The notes beneath the pieces were generated by a model that was not told where the DNA came from, searched no databases, and was given only the letters and a program-made list of their open reading frames with translations. A stretch of DNA of 64,000 bases from Rhodobacterales bacterium 52_120_T64 (GTDB taxonomy: Bacteria; Pseudomonadota; Alphaproteobacteria; Rhodobacterales; Rhodobacteraceae), in assembly GCA_002162875.1 (NCBI GenBank), contig MABA01000008.1, positions 186,001 through 250,000 on the forward strand, written 5' to 3'. The first letter of the stretch is position 1. Each line of letters starts with the position of its first letter. Shown piece after piece: positions 28,248 to 36,908 of this stretch. The translations under genes and the position numbers were made by a program.

Positions 28248-28981
28248 ACTGGAAACCACCCGCAACGCATCGATTATATGAAGTGAACGATGCAAGTTGG
28301 CCACCTGCGGAAATGCGGCAGCTCGGGCCATTTATACTGCGACGCGGGGCTGACGGTGGACAACGCGTATCATCGGCATCACTTTGCGAAAACGGGTTTA
28401 GTAGCAACGATATAGGCGCGGCGGAGCAAGCGATGGTGGCTATGGCCCAGCCGCTTTTGTTCATGATCCGTGACAATGATCGGGCATTAGACGAGGCGTT
28501 AGAAAACCGTGGGTACTTTATCAAAGACCCCGTGACAATATTCGCGGGACCTTCAGCTACCCTCGCAGAGCATGATCCAAAAGGACTAACCGTCATTGAT
28601 GCGACGGAACCATTGGCTGTAATGGCCGAGATTTGGGAAACGGGCGGAATTGCAGCGGGGCGACTTGATGTTATGCGGCGCGCAACCGGTGCCAAAGCGT
28701 GCTTCCTTGGGCGCTTAAATGACCGACCAGCCGGCGCGGCATATGTCGGGTGTGACAACGACATTGCCATGTTGCACGCGCTGGAAATTCTACCAGAATT
28801 ACGACGCAAAGGATTAGCCCTACAAATGATGGGCGCGATGGGGGCTTGGGCGTTGCGAAATGGCGCAGACACCTTCAGCCTTGTGGTGTTAACTAAAAAT
28901 GACGCAGCGTGCGGCCTTTACGAGAAACTCGGGATGGTCAAAGCTGGCCAATATCACTACCGAAAAAAGGAATCCTTATGA
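28244..28981 (+). CDS. GNAT-family N-acetyltransferase
   Basis: A 245-residue acetyltransferase. The C-terminal half has the acetyl-CoA block ILPELRRKGLALQMM (RxxGxA) and LVVLTKNDAACGLYEKLGM, both characteristic of GNAT. The N-terminal ~100 residues are less conserved. ATG 28244 gives a four-base ATGA overlap with the preceding gene and has GGAAAG nine bases upstream, so I prefer it over ATG 28235. The acceptor is unknown; the operon context suggests a small amine or amino acid. The stop overlaps the next gene in ATGA. Confidence 0.82.
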   Translation: MNWKPPATHRLYEVNDASWPPAEMRQLGPFILRRGADGGQRVSSASLCENGFSSNDIGAAEQAMVAMAQPLLFMIRDNDRALDEALENRGYFIKDPVTIFAGPSATLAEHDPKGLTVIDATEPLAVMAEIWETGGIAAGRLDVMRRATGAKACFLGRLNDRPAGAAYVGCDNDIAMLHALEILPELRRKGLALQMMGAMGAWALRNGADTFSLVVLTKNDAACGLYEKLGMVKAGQYHYRKKESL

Positions 28982-29544
28982 CTGACCTACCAACTGCTTT
29001 GAATCTGCCTGCCGCTGACCCACTACCCGAGGGCACGGCGAAGTTTTTCCGTATATGCGAGGAAAAGTTGGGGATGGTGCCGAATGTATTGGTTTCATAT
29101 GCCCATAACATCGACAAGCTGAACGCTTTTTCTGGGATGTATAACGACCTCATGTTGGGCGAATCTGGTTTGTCCAAGTTGGAACGCGAAATGATCGCCG
29201 TGGTGGTTTCTGCCTTTAACAGGTGCTTTTACTGCTTGACCGCCCATGGCGCGGCCGTGCGCAAGCTGTCCGGAACACCAGAATTGGGCGAGGCCTTGGT
29301 GATGAACTACCGAGTGGCCAAGCTGGATGCCCGCCAACGCGCGATGCTGGATTTCGCGGTGCTTATGACTGAATCAAGCCACCGTATTGAAGAAGACGAC
29401 CGCCAAGTCTTGCGCGATGTAGGGTTTAGCGACGCTGACATCTGGGATATCGCGGCGACCGCTAGTTTCTTTAACATGTCCAACCGGATGTCTTCAGCTA
29501 TTGCGATGGAGCCCAATCCTGAATATCACAATCAGGCAAGGTAA
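28978..29544 (+). CDS. Peroxidase-related protein, AhpD/carboxymuconolactone decarboxylase-like
   Basis: A 188-residue all-helical protein of the AhpD-like family. The redox motif is intact: NRCFYCLTAHGAAV, that is CxxC followed three residues later by His, preceded by LEREMIAVVVSAF. Family knowledge: such proteins reduce peroxides or act as disulfide reductants. This would suit removal of H2O2 made by the FAD oxidoreductase two genes upstream, which is inference. The C-terminal ATASFFNMSNRMSSA is typical of the uncharacterised peroxidase-related subgroup. ATG 28978 overlaps the GNAT stop by four bases; the longer frame from 28909 is not needed. Confidence 0.84.
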   Translation: MTDLPTALNLPAADPLPEGTAKFFRICEEKLGMVPNVLVSYAHNIDKLNAFSGMYNDLMLGESGLSKLEREMIAVVVSAFNRCFYCLTAHGAAVRKLSGTPELGEALVMNYRVAKLDARQRAMLDFAVLMTESSHRIEEDDRQVLRDVGFSDADIWDIAATASFFNMSNRMSSAIAMEPNPEYHNQAR

Positions 29545-29559
29545 CACGAGAGGCGTGAA

Positions 29560-30279
29560 ATGGCGTTAGTCACTGCTGAAGGGGTCGGGGTTCGCGTGGG
29601 CAACAAGCAGTTGTTGCACGACGTTGACCTGCGGATTGAAGCCGGCGAAATTGTCACGGTGATCGGCCCAAATGGTGCGGGAAAGTCCACGCTATTAAAA
29701 GCGGTAATCGGCGCAGTTCCGATTAGCACCGGGCGGATAGACAAACCTGCGGGGCTGCGGATTGGCTATACGCCGCAAAAAATCCAGCTCGAAAAGACGA
29801 TGCCGATTTCGGTGCTGCGCTTTTTGTCGATGGCTGGCCGCTTGCCCAAAGGTGCGCGGGCGGATGTATTGGAAAAAACCGACGTGGCGGAACTACGTGA
29901 TGCGCAAATGGCCGACTTATCGGGCGGAGAATTTCAACGCGTACTGTTGGCGCGTGCCTTGCTGCGAGAGCCGGATTTATTGATTTTGGACGAACCAACG
30001 CAAGGGTTGGACCAACCTGCCGAAGCGCGGTTCTATCGTCTGTTGGCCGAAGTTCGTAAAGAAACCGGAGCGGCTGTTCTGATGGTTAGCCATGATCTGC
30101 ATGTTGTGATGGCGCAATCGGACAAAGTGGTCTGCCTGAACGGTCATGTCTGCTGTTCCGGTGCACCAGCGCATGTGTCAGCGGACCCAAGTTATAAACA
30201 ACTGTTCGGCGCACGCGCCGAACTGGCGCTTTATGAACACCACCATGACCACTCGCACGAGGGGCATTCTCATGATTGA
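29560..30279 (+). CDS. znuC: Zinc ABC transporter ATP-binding protein
   Basis: A 239-residue ABC ATPase. Walker A GPNGAGKST (residues 36-44), signature ADLSGGEFQRVLLARAL, Walker B LLILDEPTQGLDQ and the switch SHDLHVVMAQSD match ZnuC, which powers high-affinity Zn2+ uptake. The C-terminus ends in a histidine-rich tail (HHHDHSHEGHSHD), a likely metal-binding extension. It begins 16 bases after the AhpD-like gene and overlaps znuB by eight bases. No znuA or zur gene is adjacent, which is unusual for this group. Confidence 0.9.
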   Translation: MALVTAEGVGVRVGNKQLLHDVDLRIEAGEIVTVIGPNGAGKSTLLKAVIGAVPISTGRIDKPAGLRIGYTPQKIQLEKTMPISVLRFLSMAGRLPKGARADVLEKTDVAELRDAQMADLSGGEFQRVLLARALLREPDLLILDEPTQGLDQPAEARFYRLLAEVRKETGAAVLMVSHDLHVVMAQSDKVVCLNGHVCCSGAPAHVSADPSYKQLFGARAELALYEHHHDHSHEGHSHD

Positions 30280-31063
30280 TGATTTTCTTCTTCGCGCCCT
30301 GATCGCAGGTGTGGTGATTGCGCTCGCGGCGGCTCCTTTGGGGTGCTTGGTCGTGTGGCGCCGCATGGCCTATTTCGGCGATGCGACAGGGCATGCAGGC
30401 TTGTTGGGTGTCGCGCTCGGACTGGCACTTGGTTTGCCCATGACGCTGGGTGTCGCGATGCTGGCAGGCGCGATGGCGCTTGTCGTCACCTATATGATGC
30501 GCCGAGGCGATTACGCCGTAGATACCGTTCTAGGCGTTTTCGCCCACTCAGCACTGGCGATTGGGTTGGTTGCGGCCTCCCTTCTTCCGGGTGTGCGGCT
30601 TAATCTGATGGAAACATTGCTGGGTGATATTTTGTCCGTTTCATGGACCGATATCGTGATGATCTCGTTGGGCGGTGCGGGCATTCTGGCCATTATGGCA
30701 TGGCGCTGGCGTAGTCTTCTGAACGGGACGCTTAGCCCCGAACTGCTGGTGGCGGAGGGTGGGTCACTGATGTGGGACCGCTTGATTTTCACCCTGACCC
30801 TGGCGCTGTTCGTCGCCTTGGCGATGAAGTTGGTCGGGGTGCTCCTAATCACGGCGATGCTGATTTTACCGGCGGCTGCGGCACGTCCAATGGCGCGTTC
30901 ACCAGAACATATGGTCGGAATTGCAGCGGCTATCGGTGTTACGGCTGTGGCAGCAGGGCTGGGATTTAGTTGGGTCACTGACGCACCGGCGGGCCCCAGT
31001 ATTGTTGCCATGTCGAGTGTGGGCTTCATCCTGTCGAACCTCTTAAAATTGCTTAAAAACTAG
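30272..31063 (+). CDS. znuB: Zinc ABC transporter permease
   Basis: A 263-residue inner-membrane permease of the ABC-3 family with seven to eight hydrophobic helices. It shows the family's AAPLGCLVVWRRMAYFGDA near the N-terminus (coupling loop) and a long hydrophobic C-terminal half with LLITAMLILPAAAARP. ATG 30272 overlaps the znuC stop by eight bases; the longer frame from 30146 lies within znuC. With ZnuC it forms the membrane part of a Zn2+ (or Mn2+) importer whose binding protein must be encoded elsewhere. Confidence 0.9.
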   Translation: MIDDFLLRALIAGVVIALAAAPLGCLVVWRRMAYFGDATGHAGLLGVALGLALGLPMTLGVAMLAGAMALVVTYMMRRGDYAVDTVLGVFAHSALAIGLVAASLLPGVRLNLMETLLGDILSVSWTDIVMISLGGAGILAIMAWRWRSLLNGTLSPELLVAEGGSLMWDRLIFTLTLALFVALAMKLVGVLLITAMLILPAAAARPMARSPEHMVGIAAAIGVTAVAAGLGFSWVTDAPAGPSIVAMSSVGFILSNLLKLLKN

Positions 31064-31073
31064 GGTTTCCCAA

Positions 31074-32261
31074 ATGCGTACCGGATTTGTTTTTCTAACC
31101 CTGGCTTATATTCTCAGTCAGTTCTACCGTGCGTTTTTGGCGGTTCTGACGCCAGTTCTCGATCGAGATCTGGGAGCGACGGCGGCGGATTTGTCGATGG
31201 CGTCGGGTCTGTGGTTCGGGGTTTTCGCGGCGATGCAAATACCCGTCGGTTGGGCGCTCGATCATATCGGTCCACGCTGGACCTCAGCGGTTTTGTTGGC
31301 GATTGGCGGCGCGGGCGGATCTGCGTTGTTTGCACTGGCCCAAAGCCCGGTAGACGTACAAATCGCGATGGGATTGATCGGGGTGGGGTGTTCGCCTGTT
31401 CTGATGGCAAGCTATTATATCTTTGCGCGGCTTTATCGCCCCGCGATGTTTGCAACTTTGGCAGGAGTTATACTCGGAGTTGGGACGGCCGGCAATCTAG
31501 CTGGATCCGTGCCACTAGCACTGGCCGTTGAAACATTTGGATGGCGTGAAAGCCTGTGGGTCATGGTGGTTGTTAGCCTTGTCGTCGCTGCTGGACTGGC
31601 GGTCTTTGTGAACGACATGCCGAAGGTTGAAGCGGACAAGGGTAAATCTAAAGGTGGGTTACTCGAAATCTTGAAGATACCGGCTTTGTGGCTAATATTC
31701 CCCTTACTTCTGGTTAATTACGCCCCAGCTGCAGGTATTCGTGGGTTGTGGGCCGGGCCGTATCTAAACGATGTGTTTGGAATGGATGCAGGAGGCATCG
31801 GAGTTGTTACGCTCTGGATGGCGATTGCAATGATGGTCGGCAGTTTTGCATATGGCCCGATGGATCGCATTTTTGGTACACGCAAATGGGTGATTATTGC
31901 AGGCAACGTGCTTGGTTCACTTTGTCTGTTGGGTCTTTGGGCATTTGGCGATAGCTCGACAATAATTACGGTAATTCTGTTGTGCGGCATCGGGCTTTTC
32001 GGCCTGTCTTTCCCGCTGATGATGGCACATGGCCGCAGCTTTATTCCATCGCATCTGCTTGGACGCGGTGTGACATTGCTGAACCTGTTCAGCATCGGCG
32101 GCGTCGGGTTGTTGCAATGGGTCACTGGCCGCATGTACGTGGCATCAAGTGCTAATGCAAGCGATGTCGCAGCACCTTACCTAAGCCTGTTCCTGCTTTT
32201 TGCGGTCCTGCTGTTGGGAAGCGCCGCGATCTATGCGTTCAGCGAAGATCGAGTGGATTAG
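31074..32261 (+). CDS. Major facilitator superfamily transporter
   Basis: A 395-residue membrane protein with about twelve hydrophobic segments, an N-terminal TM1-TM2 loop FYRAFLAVLTPVLDRDLG and the MFS motif A-like GWALDHIGPRWTS. The central cytoplasmic loop is basic (KVEADKGKSKGG). The substrate cannot be inferred; the pattern resembles nitrate/nitrite- or organic-acid-type MFS members found in Rhodobacterales. It starts ten bases after znuB on the same strand and ends two bases before the convergent LysR gene, so the LysR protein is not obviously its divergent regulator. Confidence 0.82.
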   Translation: MRTGFVFLTLAYILSQFYRAFLAVLTPVLDRDLGATAADLSMASGLWFGVFAAMQIPVGWALDHIGPRWTSAVLLAIGGAGGSALFALAQSPVDVQIAMGLIGVGCSPVLMASYYIFARLYRPAMFATLAGVILGVGTAGNLAGSVPLALAVETFGWRESLWVMVVVSLVVAAGLAVFVNDMPKVEADKGKSKGGLLEILKIPALWLIFPLLLVNYAPAAGIRGLWAGPYLNDVFGMDAGGIGVVTLWMAIAMMVGSFAYGPMDRIFGTRKWVIIAGNVLGSLCLLGLWAFGDSSTIITVILLCGIGLFGLSFPLMMAHGRSFIPSHLLGRGVTLLNLFSIGGVGLLQWVTGRMYVASSANASDVAAPYLSLFLLFAVLLLGSAAIYAFSEDRVD

Positions 32262-32263
32262 CC

Positions 32264-33166
32264 TTACGAGTGGTTATCGTTCTCGAGGAAATATTCGACT
32301 AGGAAATCGATGAATGCGCGCAGCGTTGGTTGGATGAATTTACCGGATGGATATACTGCACTAATGCCATATCGGTTTTCGGGCAGGTGTTCCAAAACAG
32401 GAATGACTCGGCCTGCGGCGATTGATTCTTCAATAATGAAATACGGCAGCCTCGCAATCCCAAGGCTGGATTCAGCCGCCCTAAGCAATGAACCCCCGTT
32501 GTTGACCGTTAACCGCCCGACAGCACGAATTTGCCGTTCTTCACCGCTGGGGGCAACGATGCTCCATGAATTTCCGGTCGATTGATTTGAGTAATGCAGC
32601 AAATGATGGTGAGTCAAATCGTCGATTGTTTGCGGTATACCGTTGGCATCTAAATATTCTTGCGAAGCTATGAATTTTGTTGTGGTTTCCGACAGTTTGC
32701 GAGCGCGCATGCTGCTGTCCACCAATTGACCGATACGAATCGCTACATCAAAACCGTCAGCGATGATCTCTACGTAGCTATCGTCCAGTGTCATGTTTAC
32801 AGATACATCTGGATACTTTTTCAGAAACGCGCTGATGGCACGTGAAAGCTGGTTATTGCCCAGATCGACTGGCGCGGAAATGCGCAGGGCCCCCTTCGGG
32901 GTGTCCTGCATCGCAGTAATCATGTCATCGGCAGCGCGGGCGTCGGCCAGAATGTTGATGGCGCGGTCATAATAGGTGAGGCCAAGTTCCGTTGGCGAAA
33001 CGCGTCGGGTCGTCCGGTTCAGCAGTCGAACGCCCAGGCGGGCTTCAAGGCCGGATACATTCTTTGAAATTGCAGACTTTGAAATGCCCAGTTTGTTGGC
33101 GGCATTCGTGAACCCACCTTGTTCAACCACGGAAACAAACGCTTCCATTTCACTTAGACGATCCAA
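32264..33166 (-). CDS. LysR-family transcriptional regulator
   Basis: A 300-residue LysR regulator. The winged helix at residues 1-60 is typical (AFVSVVEQGGFTNAANKLG, then SAISKNVSGLEARLGVRLL), followed by the RTTRRVSPTELG hinge and a substrate-binding domain from about 90. It belongs to the large CrgA/DmlR-like subgroup that ends in a variable tail. The inducer is unknown. No divergently transcribed gene lies upstream, since the SLT lipoprotein gene is on the same strand, so its target is probably elsewhere. Confidence 0.88.
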   Translation of the reverse strand: MDRLSEMEAFVSVVEQGGFTNAANKLGISKSAISKNVSGLEARLGVRLLNRTTRRVSPTELGLTYYDRAINILADARAADDMITAMQDTPKGALRISAPVDLGNNQLSRAISAFLKKYPDVSVNMTLDDSYVEIIADGFDVAIRIGQLVDSSMRARKLSETTTKFIASQEYLDANGIPQTIDDLTHHHLLHYSNQSTGNSWSIVAPSGEERQIRAVGRLTVNNGGSLLRAAESSLGIARLPYFIIEESIAAGRVIPVLEHLPENRYGISAVYPSGKFIQPTLRAFIDFLVEYFLENDNHS

Positions 33167-33262
33167 GACAGGCCCCCACTGTTTCTGAATTGGATACTGT
33201 ATAATTCCGGCACGGGAACGCTGTCAAATAACAATTTGAATATGTTTAGCGATTATCAGGCG

Positions 33263-33832
33263 TTAGATGCAACTTCGCAGTTGAGCTTCGTATCGATTGG
33301 CCATGGCTTGCACCTCGTTTGCGACGCCAATCAGCCAAGCTTTACTGTGATAACTGCCCCGTTTGAAGCCCGTGTGACCATCGTGGTAGGCAAGATATTG
33401 ATGGTACGCATCGTTCTTTTCAATACCGAGACGCTGATATGATCGGTCCATATACCAACCGATAAAATCGGTTACATCGCCAAAGTCGTCCCGATCCGCA
33501 CGCCGGTTGCCGGTTTCGTCGCGATACCAGTCCCATGTACCGTCAAGTACTTGTCCATATCCATAAGCGGTTGAAATTCTGCCGTTCGGTATAACCCATA
33601 AGAAGTACTTTTTAGATGTTTTCGCGCGGCGGGTGTAATTGGATTCTTTCCAGATCGTCGCCATTTGGACGTGGATTGGCACACCCCAAGTCGCCTCGCT
33701 CCGGCGCAAATCCCGCAGCCAGCCACGCTTTTGATCCAACACGGAACACGCGTCGGTTTGATTTACCGGAGGACCGGAACTGCCCGCACAGGAGCCCAGC
33801 ACGAATACTAAAAGAAGTGCGAAAATACGCAT
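33263..33832 (-). CDS. Lipoprotein with SLT-type transglycosylase domain
   Basis: A 189-residue protein with a lipoprotein signal (MRIFALLLVFVLGSCAG, lipobox LGSC). The mature part has a lysozyme-like fold: VQMATIWKESNYTRRAKT places the catalytic Glu, followed by AYGYGQVLDGTWDWYRDETG and YLAYHDGHTGF. These are the marks of a short SLT domain seen in stand-alone proteobacterial lipoproteins. It likely cleaves peptidoglycan strands from an envelope anchor. It is the second transglycosylase in the window, after the MltB-type enzyme at 2 kb. Confidence 0.82.
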   Translation of the reverse strand: MRIFALLLVFVLGSCAGSSGPPVNQTDACSVLDQKRGWLRDLRRSEATWGVPIHVQMATIWKESNYTRRAKTSKKYFLWVIPNGRISTAYGYGQVLDGTWDWYRDETGNRRADRDDFGDVTDFIGWYMDRSYQRLGIEKNDAYHQYLAYHDGHTGFKRGSYHSKAWLIGVANEVQAMANRYEAQLRSCI

Positions 33833-33918
33833 CTGTATGCCTCAATTTTACTGCCCGGATATTTTTATCCTTGTTGCAGACAACAGAATCGCATTTTGGC
33901 GGGAAAAGCAAGAAAATC

Positions 33919-35562
33919 CTAAGGAATTTTGAATTCTTTGGCTTCCTGATTGGTTAATTGCTCGCCCTGCTTTCGCTGCAACAGAATTTTGCGGGCGCGG
34001 GCGTAACTATCATCCTGCCAGAAGATCATGCAGCCGTTGCAACCCTTGCCGCAACATCCTTCGGTGCCGACGCGGTTGGTTTTGAAGCGGCGTTCATTCG
34101 GATCTTCGCCGATGGATTTGGCCAGCGCATCACGGCGCTTGGAATAATTCGCATCGTCGCGTTTGTCCGCGACTTCAAGGTTCTGTACCAGTTTGTCGAA
34201 CTTGACGCGGTTCCATTGTTCTCCGTTCAAGGCCTTTTCTTTGCGAAGCACGGTGAAGGCAGGGAAGCGGGCCTTTAGGGTGTCAATATCCTCGTGATCG
34301 AACAGCGCGAACGGGATACGGATGGTGGTTTGTGTGCCGCCCTGCACGACATCCGTGCGCTTACCGTTGGCCGCATTTTCAAAGTCGTAGAGTCGTAGCA
34401 ACATAGTTTCGCGGCTGACGGGTGATACGAAATCCAGCACTTCGCCAGCCTCGAGTTTGTTTTTCACATCAACCAGAAACGCATCGTCGGTGACTTCCTT
34501 AACCACACCTGCATATTCCCACTGCGCCATGCTGGCCGTGTGCTCGTAATCATGGGCATAGTTGCTAAGTCGCCCGTCATGGAAGGCCAGCGTGTAGCCA
34601 CGGCTACCAACGGATTCCAGTTCGCGCATATATTTCCGCGCATCCCAGTTTTCCGGATCATCGTAATAATCATCAATCGCCATGCGATAGGCCCGCGCTA
34701 CTACGGCTACGTAGTATTCAGATTTCCCACGCCCCTCGACCTTTAAGCTATCAACGCCGATGCGAAGGTATTCATCCAGCTTGGGCATGATGCACAGATC
34801 GCGAGAATTCAGGATATACGATCCACGTCCGTCTTCCTCAATCGGCATTAACTCGCCAGGGCGACAACCTTCTTCCAGCAGGAATTCGAACATGTCTTTG
34901 TTGGACGCGTTGATATCGAGTTCCTCAATCGTGCCGTCCTTCATCCGCATCCGCACGTTATAATTCCAACGACACGAATTCGCGCAGTTGCCTTGGTTGG
35001 CTCCGCGCTCCGCCATGAAATTGCTTAGTAAACATCGGCCGGAATAGGTCATGCACATGGCGCCATGTACGAAGGCTTCGAGTTGGACATCGGGGCATTT
35101 CTCGCGAATTTCGGTCAGCTCGTTAAACGAAACCTCACGAGCTAGCACCACCAGTCCGGCCCCTTGCGCTTCCCAGAATTTCACTGACAACCAAGACGAA
35201 ACATTCGCTTGGGTGGAGATGTGCAGCGGCAGTTCAGGCGCACGTTCTTTCACGAACTGAAAAATACCGGGGTCTGCAATAATCAAGCCATCGGGTTTTA
35301 CGCGGCGGATCGTATCAATGTATTCTTCCAGCTTCGGCACGTCTTTGTTGTGTGAAAACAGGTTCAACGTCAGATAGGCCCGTTTTCCGTGGGCATGACA
35401 GAACTCGACGCCTGCAATCACATCTTCCAGCGAAAATTGGGACTTGGTCCGTAAACTCATGTCTGGTGTACCAAGATAAACCGCATCGGCACCATAAAGA
35501 ATGGCCATCTTAAGCTTGCGCAGATTACCCGCAGGCATCAGCAGTTCGGAACGGTGTGTCAT
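33919..35562 (-). CDS. Peptidase U32 family protein (TrhP/YegQ-like) with Cys-rich tail
   Basis: A 547-residue U32 protein. The N-terminal barrel has PAGNLRKLKMAILYGADAVY and the U32 signature EAFVHGAMCMTYSGRC followed by GNCANSCRW, whose cysteines are thought to hold an Fe-S cluster. Family knowledge: YegQ (TrhP) works in prephenate-dependent 5-hydroxylation of U34 in tRNA; other U32 proteins act on rRNA or quinones. At the C-terminus a second cysteine set CCGKGCNGC (about 503-511) is followed by FWQDD, present in many alphaproteobacterial members. Protease activity is doubtful. It is one of a same-strand run with the AEC carrier. Confidence 0.83.
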   Translation of the reverse strand: MTHRSELLMPAGNLRKLKMAILYGADAVYLGTPDMSLRTKSQFSLEDVIAGVEFCHAHGKRAYLTLNLFSHNKDVPKLEEYIDTIRRVKPDGLIIADPGIFQFVKERAPELPLHISTQANVSSWLSVKFWEAQGAGLVVLAREVSFNELTEIREKCPDVQLEAFVHGAMCMTYSGRCLLSNFMAERGANQGNCANSCRWNYNVRMRMKDGTIEELDINASNKDMFEFLLEEGCRPGELMPIEEDGRGSYILNSRDLCIMPKLDEYLRIGVDSLKVEGRGKSEYYVAVVARAYRMAIDDYYDDPENWDARKYMRELESVGSRGYTLAFHDGRLSNYAHDYEHTASMAQWEYAGVVKEVTDDAFLVDVKNKLEAGEVLDFVSPVSRETMLLRLYDFENAANGKRTDVVQGGTQTTIRIPFALFDHEDIDTLKARFPAFTVLRKEKALNGEQWNRVKFDKLVQNLEVADKRDDANYSKRRDALAKSIGEDPNERRFKTNRVGTEGCCGKGCNGCMIFWQDDSYARARKILLQRKQGEQLTNQEAKEFKIP

Positions 35563-35571
35563 GTTTGCAAC

Positions 35572-36453
35572 CTACATCAAAAACGCCAATAACACCGGTA
35601 TCACAATTATCGACATCAGCGTCGAAACCATTGCCAGCCCCGCAACCTGATCCGCATCGGCATCATATTTTTCCGCGAGCATATACGACGTGACCGCCAC
35701 CGGAGTCGAGACCTGTATGATTAGTACGCCAAATGCGATGGGTGGCAACGCAAAGAGCAGTCCAACGGCCAGCGGGACCGATATGCAAATGACGTATTTA
35801 ACAGCGGACAACCAGATGGCGCGCCCAAATGATCCCAGCTTGAGGCGGGCAATGGCCACGCCGAGTGTTATCAGCATCACAGGGATGGCAATTTGACCGA
35901 CTAGATCGAGTGTGTTCACAGTCCACGTCGGAAGCATCCAGCCGTTTATCAAGAATAGTCCGCCAAGTATGGTCGCCCAGACCATCGGTTCCCTGATCGC
36001 AGAAACCGGCGACCCGCCACCAGAAACCACCCAGACGCCGATGGTGAACGACAGGATGGCCATAATCGCGAATACAACAACCGCAAAATCAAACCCTGCT
36101 GAGCCAAATGCAAATAGAGCCAGCGGCAGGCCAAGATTTCCCGTATTTCCAAAACTTAGGGGTGCAAGAAATGTTCGGATGTCTAATTTAAGCGCTTTGA
36201 GCAGTGCTAATACCAGCAATCCAACCACGAGATAGGTGATAATTGTTGCAACTGCCGTGTCTCGCAACGCCTGCGGGTCAATTTCGGTTTTCATCAATGA
36301 TACGAAGATAAGTGCTGGGACAGACAGTGTCATCGTAAGGCGGGTTACGAACTGAACACGGTATTCCCAACCCAGTTTTACCCAGATAACTCCGATGCCG
36401 GCAAGTATAAATACCGGGGCTACGGTTTGAAGAACTTGAAGAATTAGGCTCAT
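35572..36453 (-). CDS. AEC-family (auxin efflux carrier) transporter
   Basis: A 293-residue membrane protein with ten predicted helices in two halves of five. The block APLSFGNTGNLGLPLALFAFG is the diagnostic crossover of AEC family permeases, and LITLGVAIARLKL and QVSTPVAVTSYMLAEKYDADADQVAG mark the second half. Members export or exchange carboxylates such as malate. The substrate is unknown. The stop lies only ten bases downstream of the U32 gene start on the same strand, that is the AEC gene is upstream and the two may be co-transcribed. Confidence 0.87.
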   Translation of the reverse strand: MSLILQVLQTVAPVFILAGIGVIWVKLGWEYRVQFVTRLTMTLSVPALIFVSLMKTEIDPQALRDTAVATIITYLVVGLLVLALLKALKLDIRTFLAPLSFGNTGNLGLPLALFAFGSAGFDFAVVVFAIMAILSFTIGVWVVSGGGSPVSAIREPMVWATILGGLFLINGWMLPTWTVNTLDLVGQIAIPVMLITLGVAIARLKLGSFGRAIWLSAVKYVICISVPLAVGLLFALPPIAFGVLIIQVSTPVAVTSYMLAEKYDADADQVAGLAMVSTLMSIIVIPVLLAFLM

Positions 36454-36560
36454 GTGCTTACCTTGTTGGGAAATAGAAGTGTTAGTTACATTTCAGCCGC
36501 TGTGGACAGGAAGTCAACCAGTCTGTAAGAGGGCGGTCCAATCTCTGAAGGTTCTACGTT

Positions 36561-36887
36561 ATGTTGAAAAAGTCTGCTAAATTTTCGTTAGGTCAGGTGG
36601 TAAAACACCGCGTCCATCCGTTTCGCGGTGTGGTCTTCGATATAGATGCGACTTTCGACAACACGGACGAATGGTGGGAGTCGATTCCCGAAGACATTCG
36701 CCCTGTGAAAGATCAGCCATTTTATCACCTGTTGGCCGAAAACGACATGTCGTATTATGTGGCGTATGTCTCGGAACAGAACCTGTTGCAGGACGATAGC
36801 GGTGAACCAGTCGAGCATCCCGAAGTGGCTGAAATGTTTGGTCCGCTTTCTGATGGTCAGTACGATGTCGGCGGGCAGATGCACTAG
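36561..36887 (+). CDS. hspQ: Heat-shock protein HspQ
   Basis: A 108-residue protein of the HspQ/YccV family. The start block AKFSLGQVVKHRVHPFRGVVFDIDATF and the later PFYHLLAEND and YVAYVSEQNL are diagnostic. Family knowledge: HspQ binds hemimethylated DNA in one report and primes the Lon protease in another; it is heat-inducible. No clear RpoH promoter is evident upstream: a weak CTTGTT element at about 36470 has no convincing -10. It converges on the ggt gene. Confidence 0.9.
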   Translation: MLKKSAKFSLGQVVKHRVHPFRGVVFDIDATFDNTDEWWESIPEDIRPVKDQPFYHLLAENDMSYYVAYVSEQNLLQDDSGEPVEHPEVAEMFGPLSDGQYDVGGQMH

Positions 36888-36908
36888 GGCACCCCCGCCC
36901 GCTTCAGT

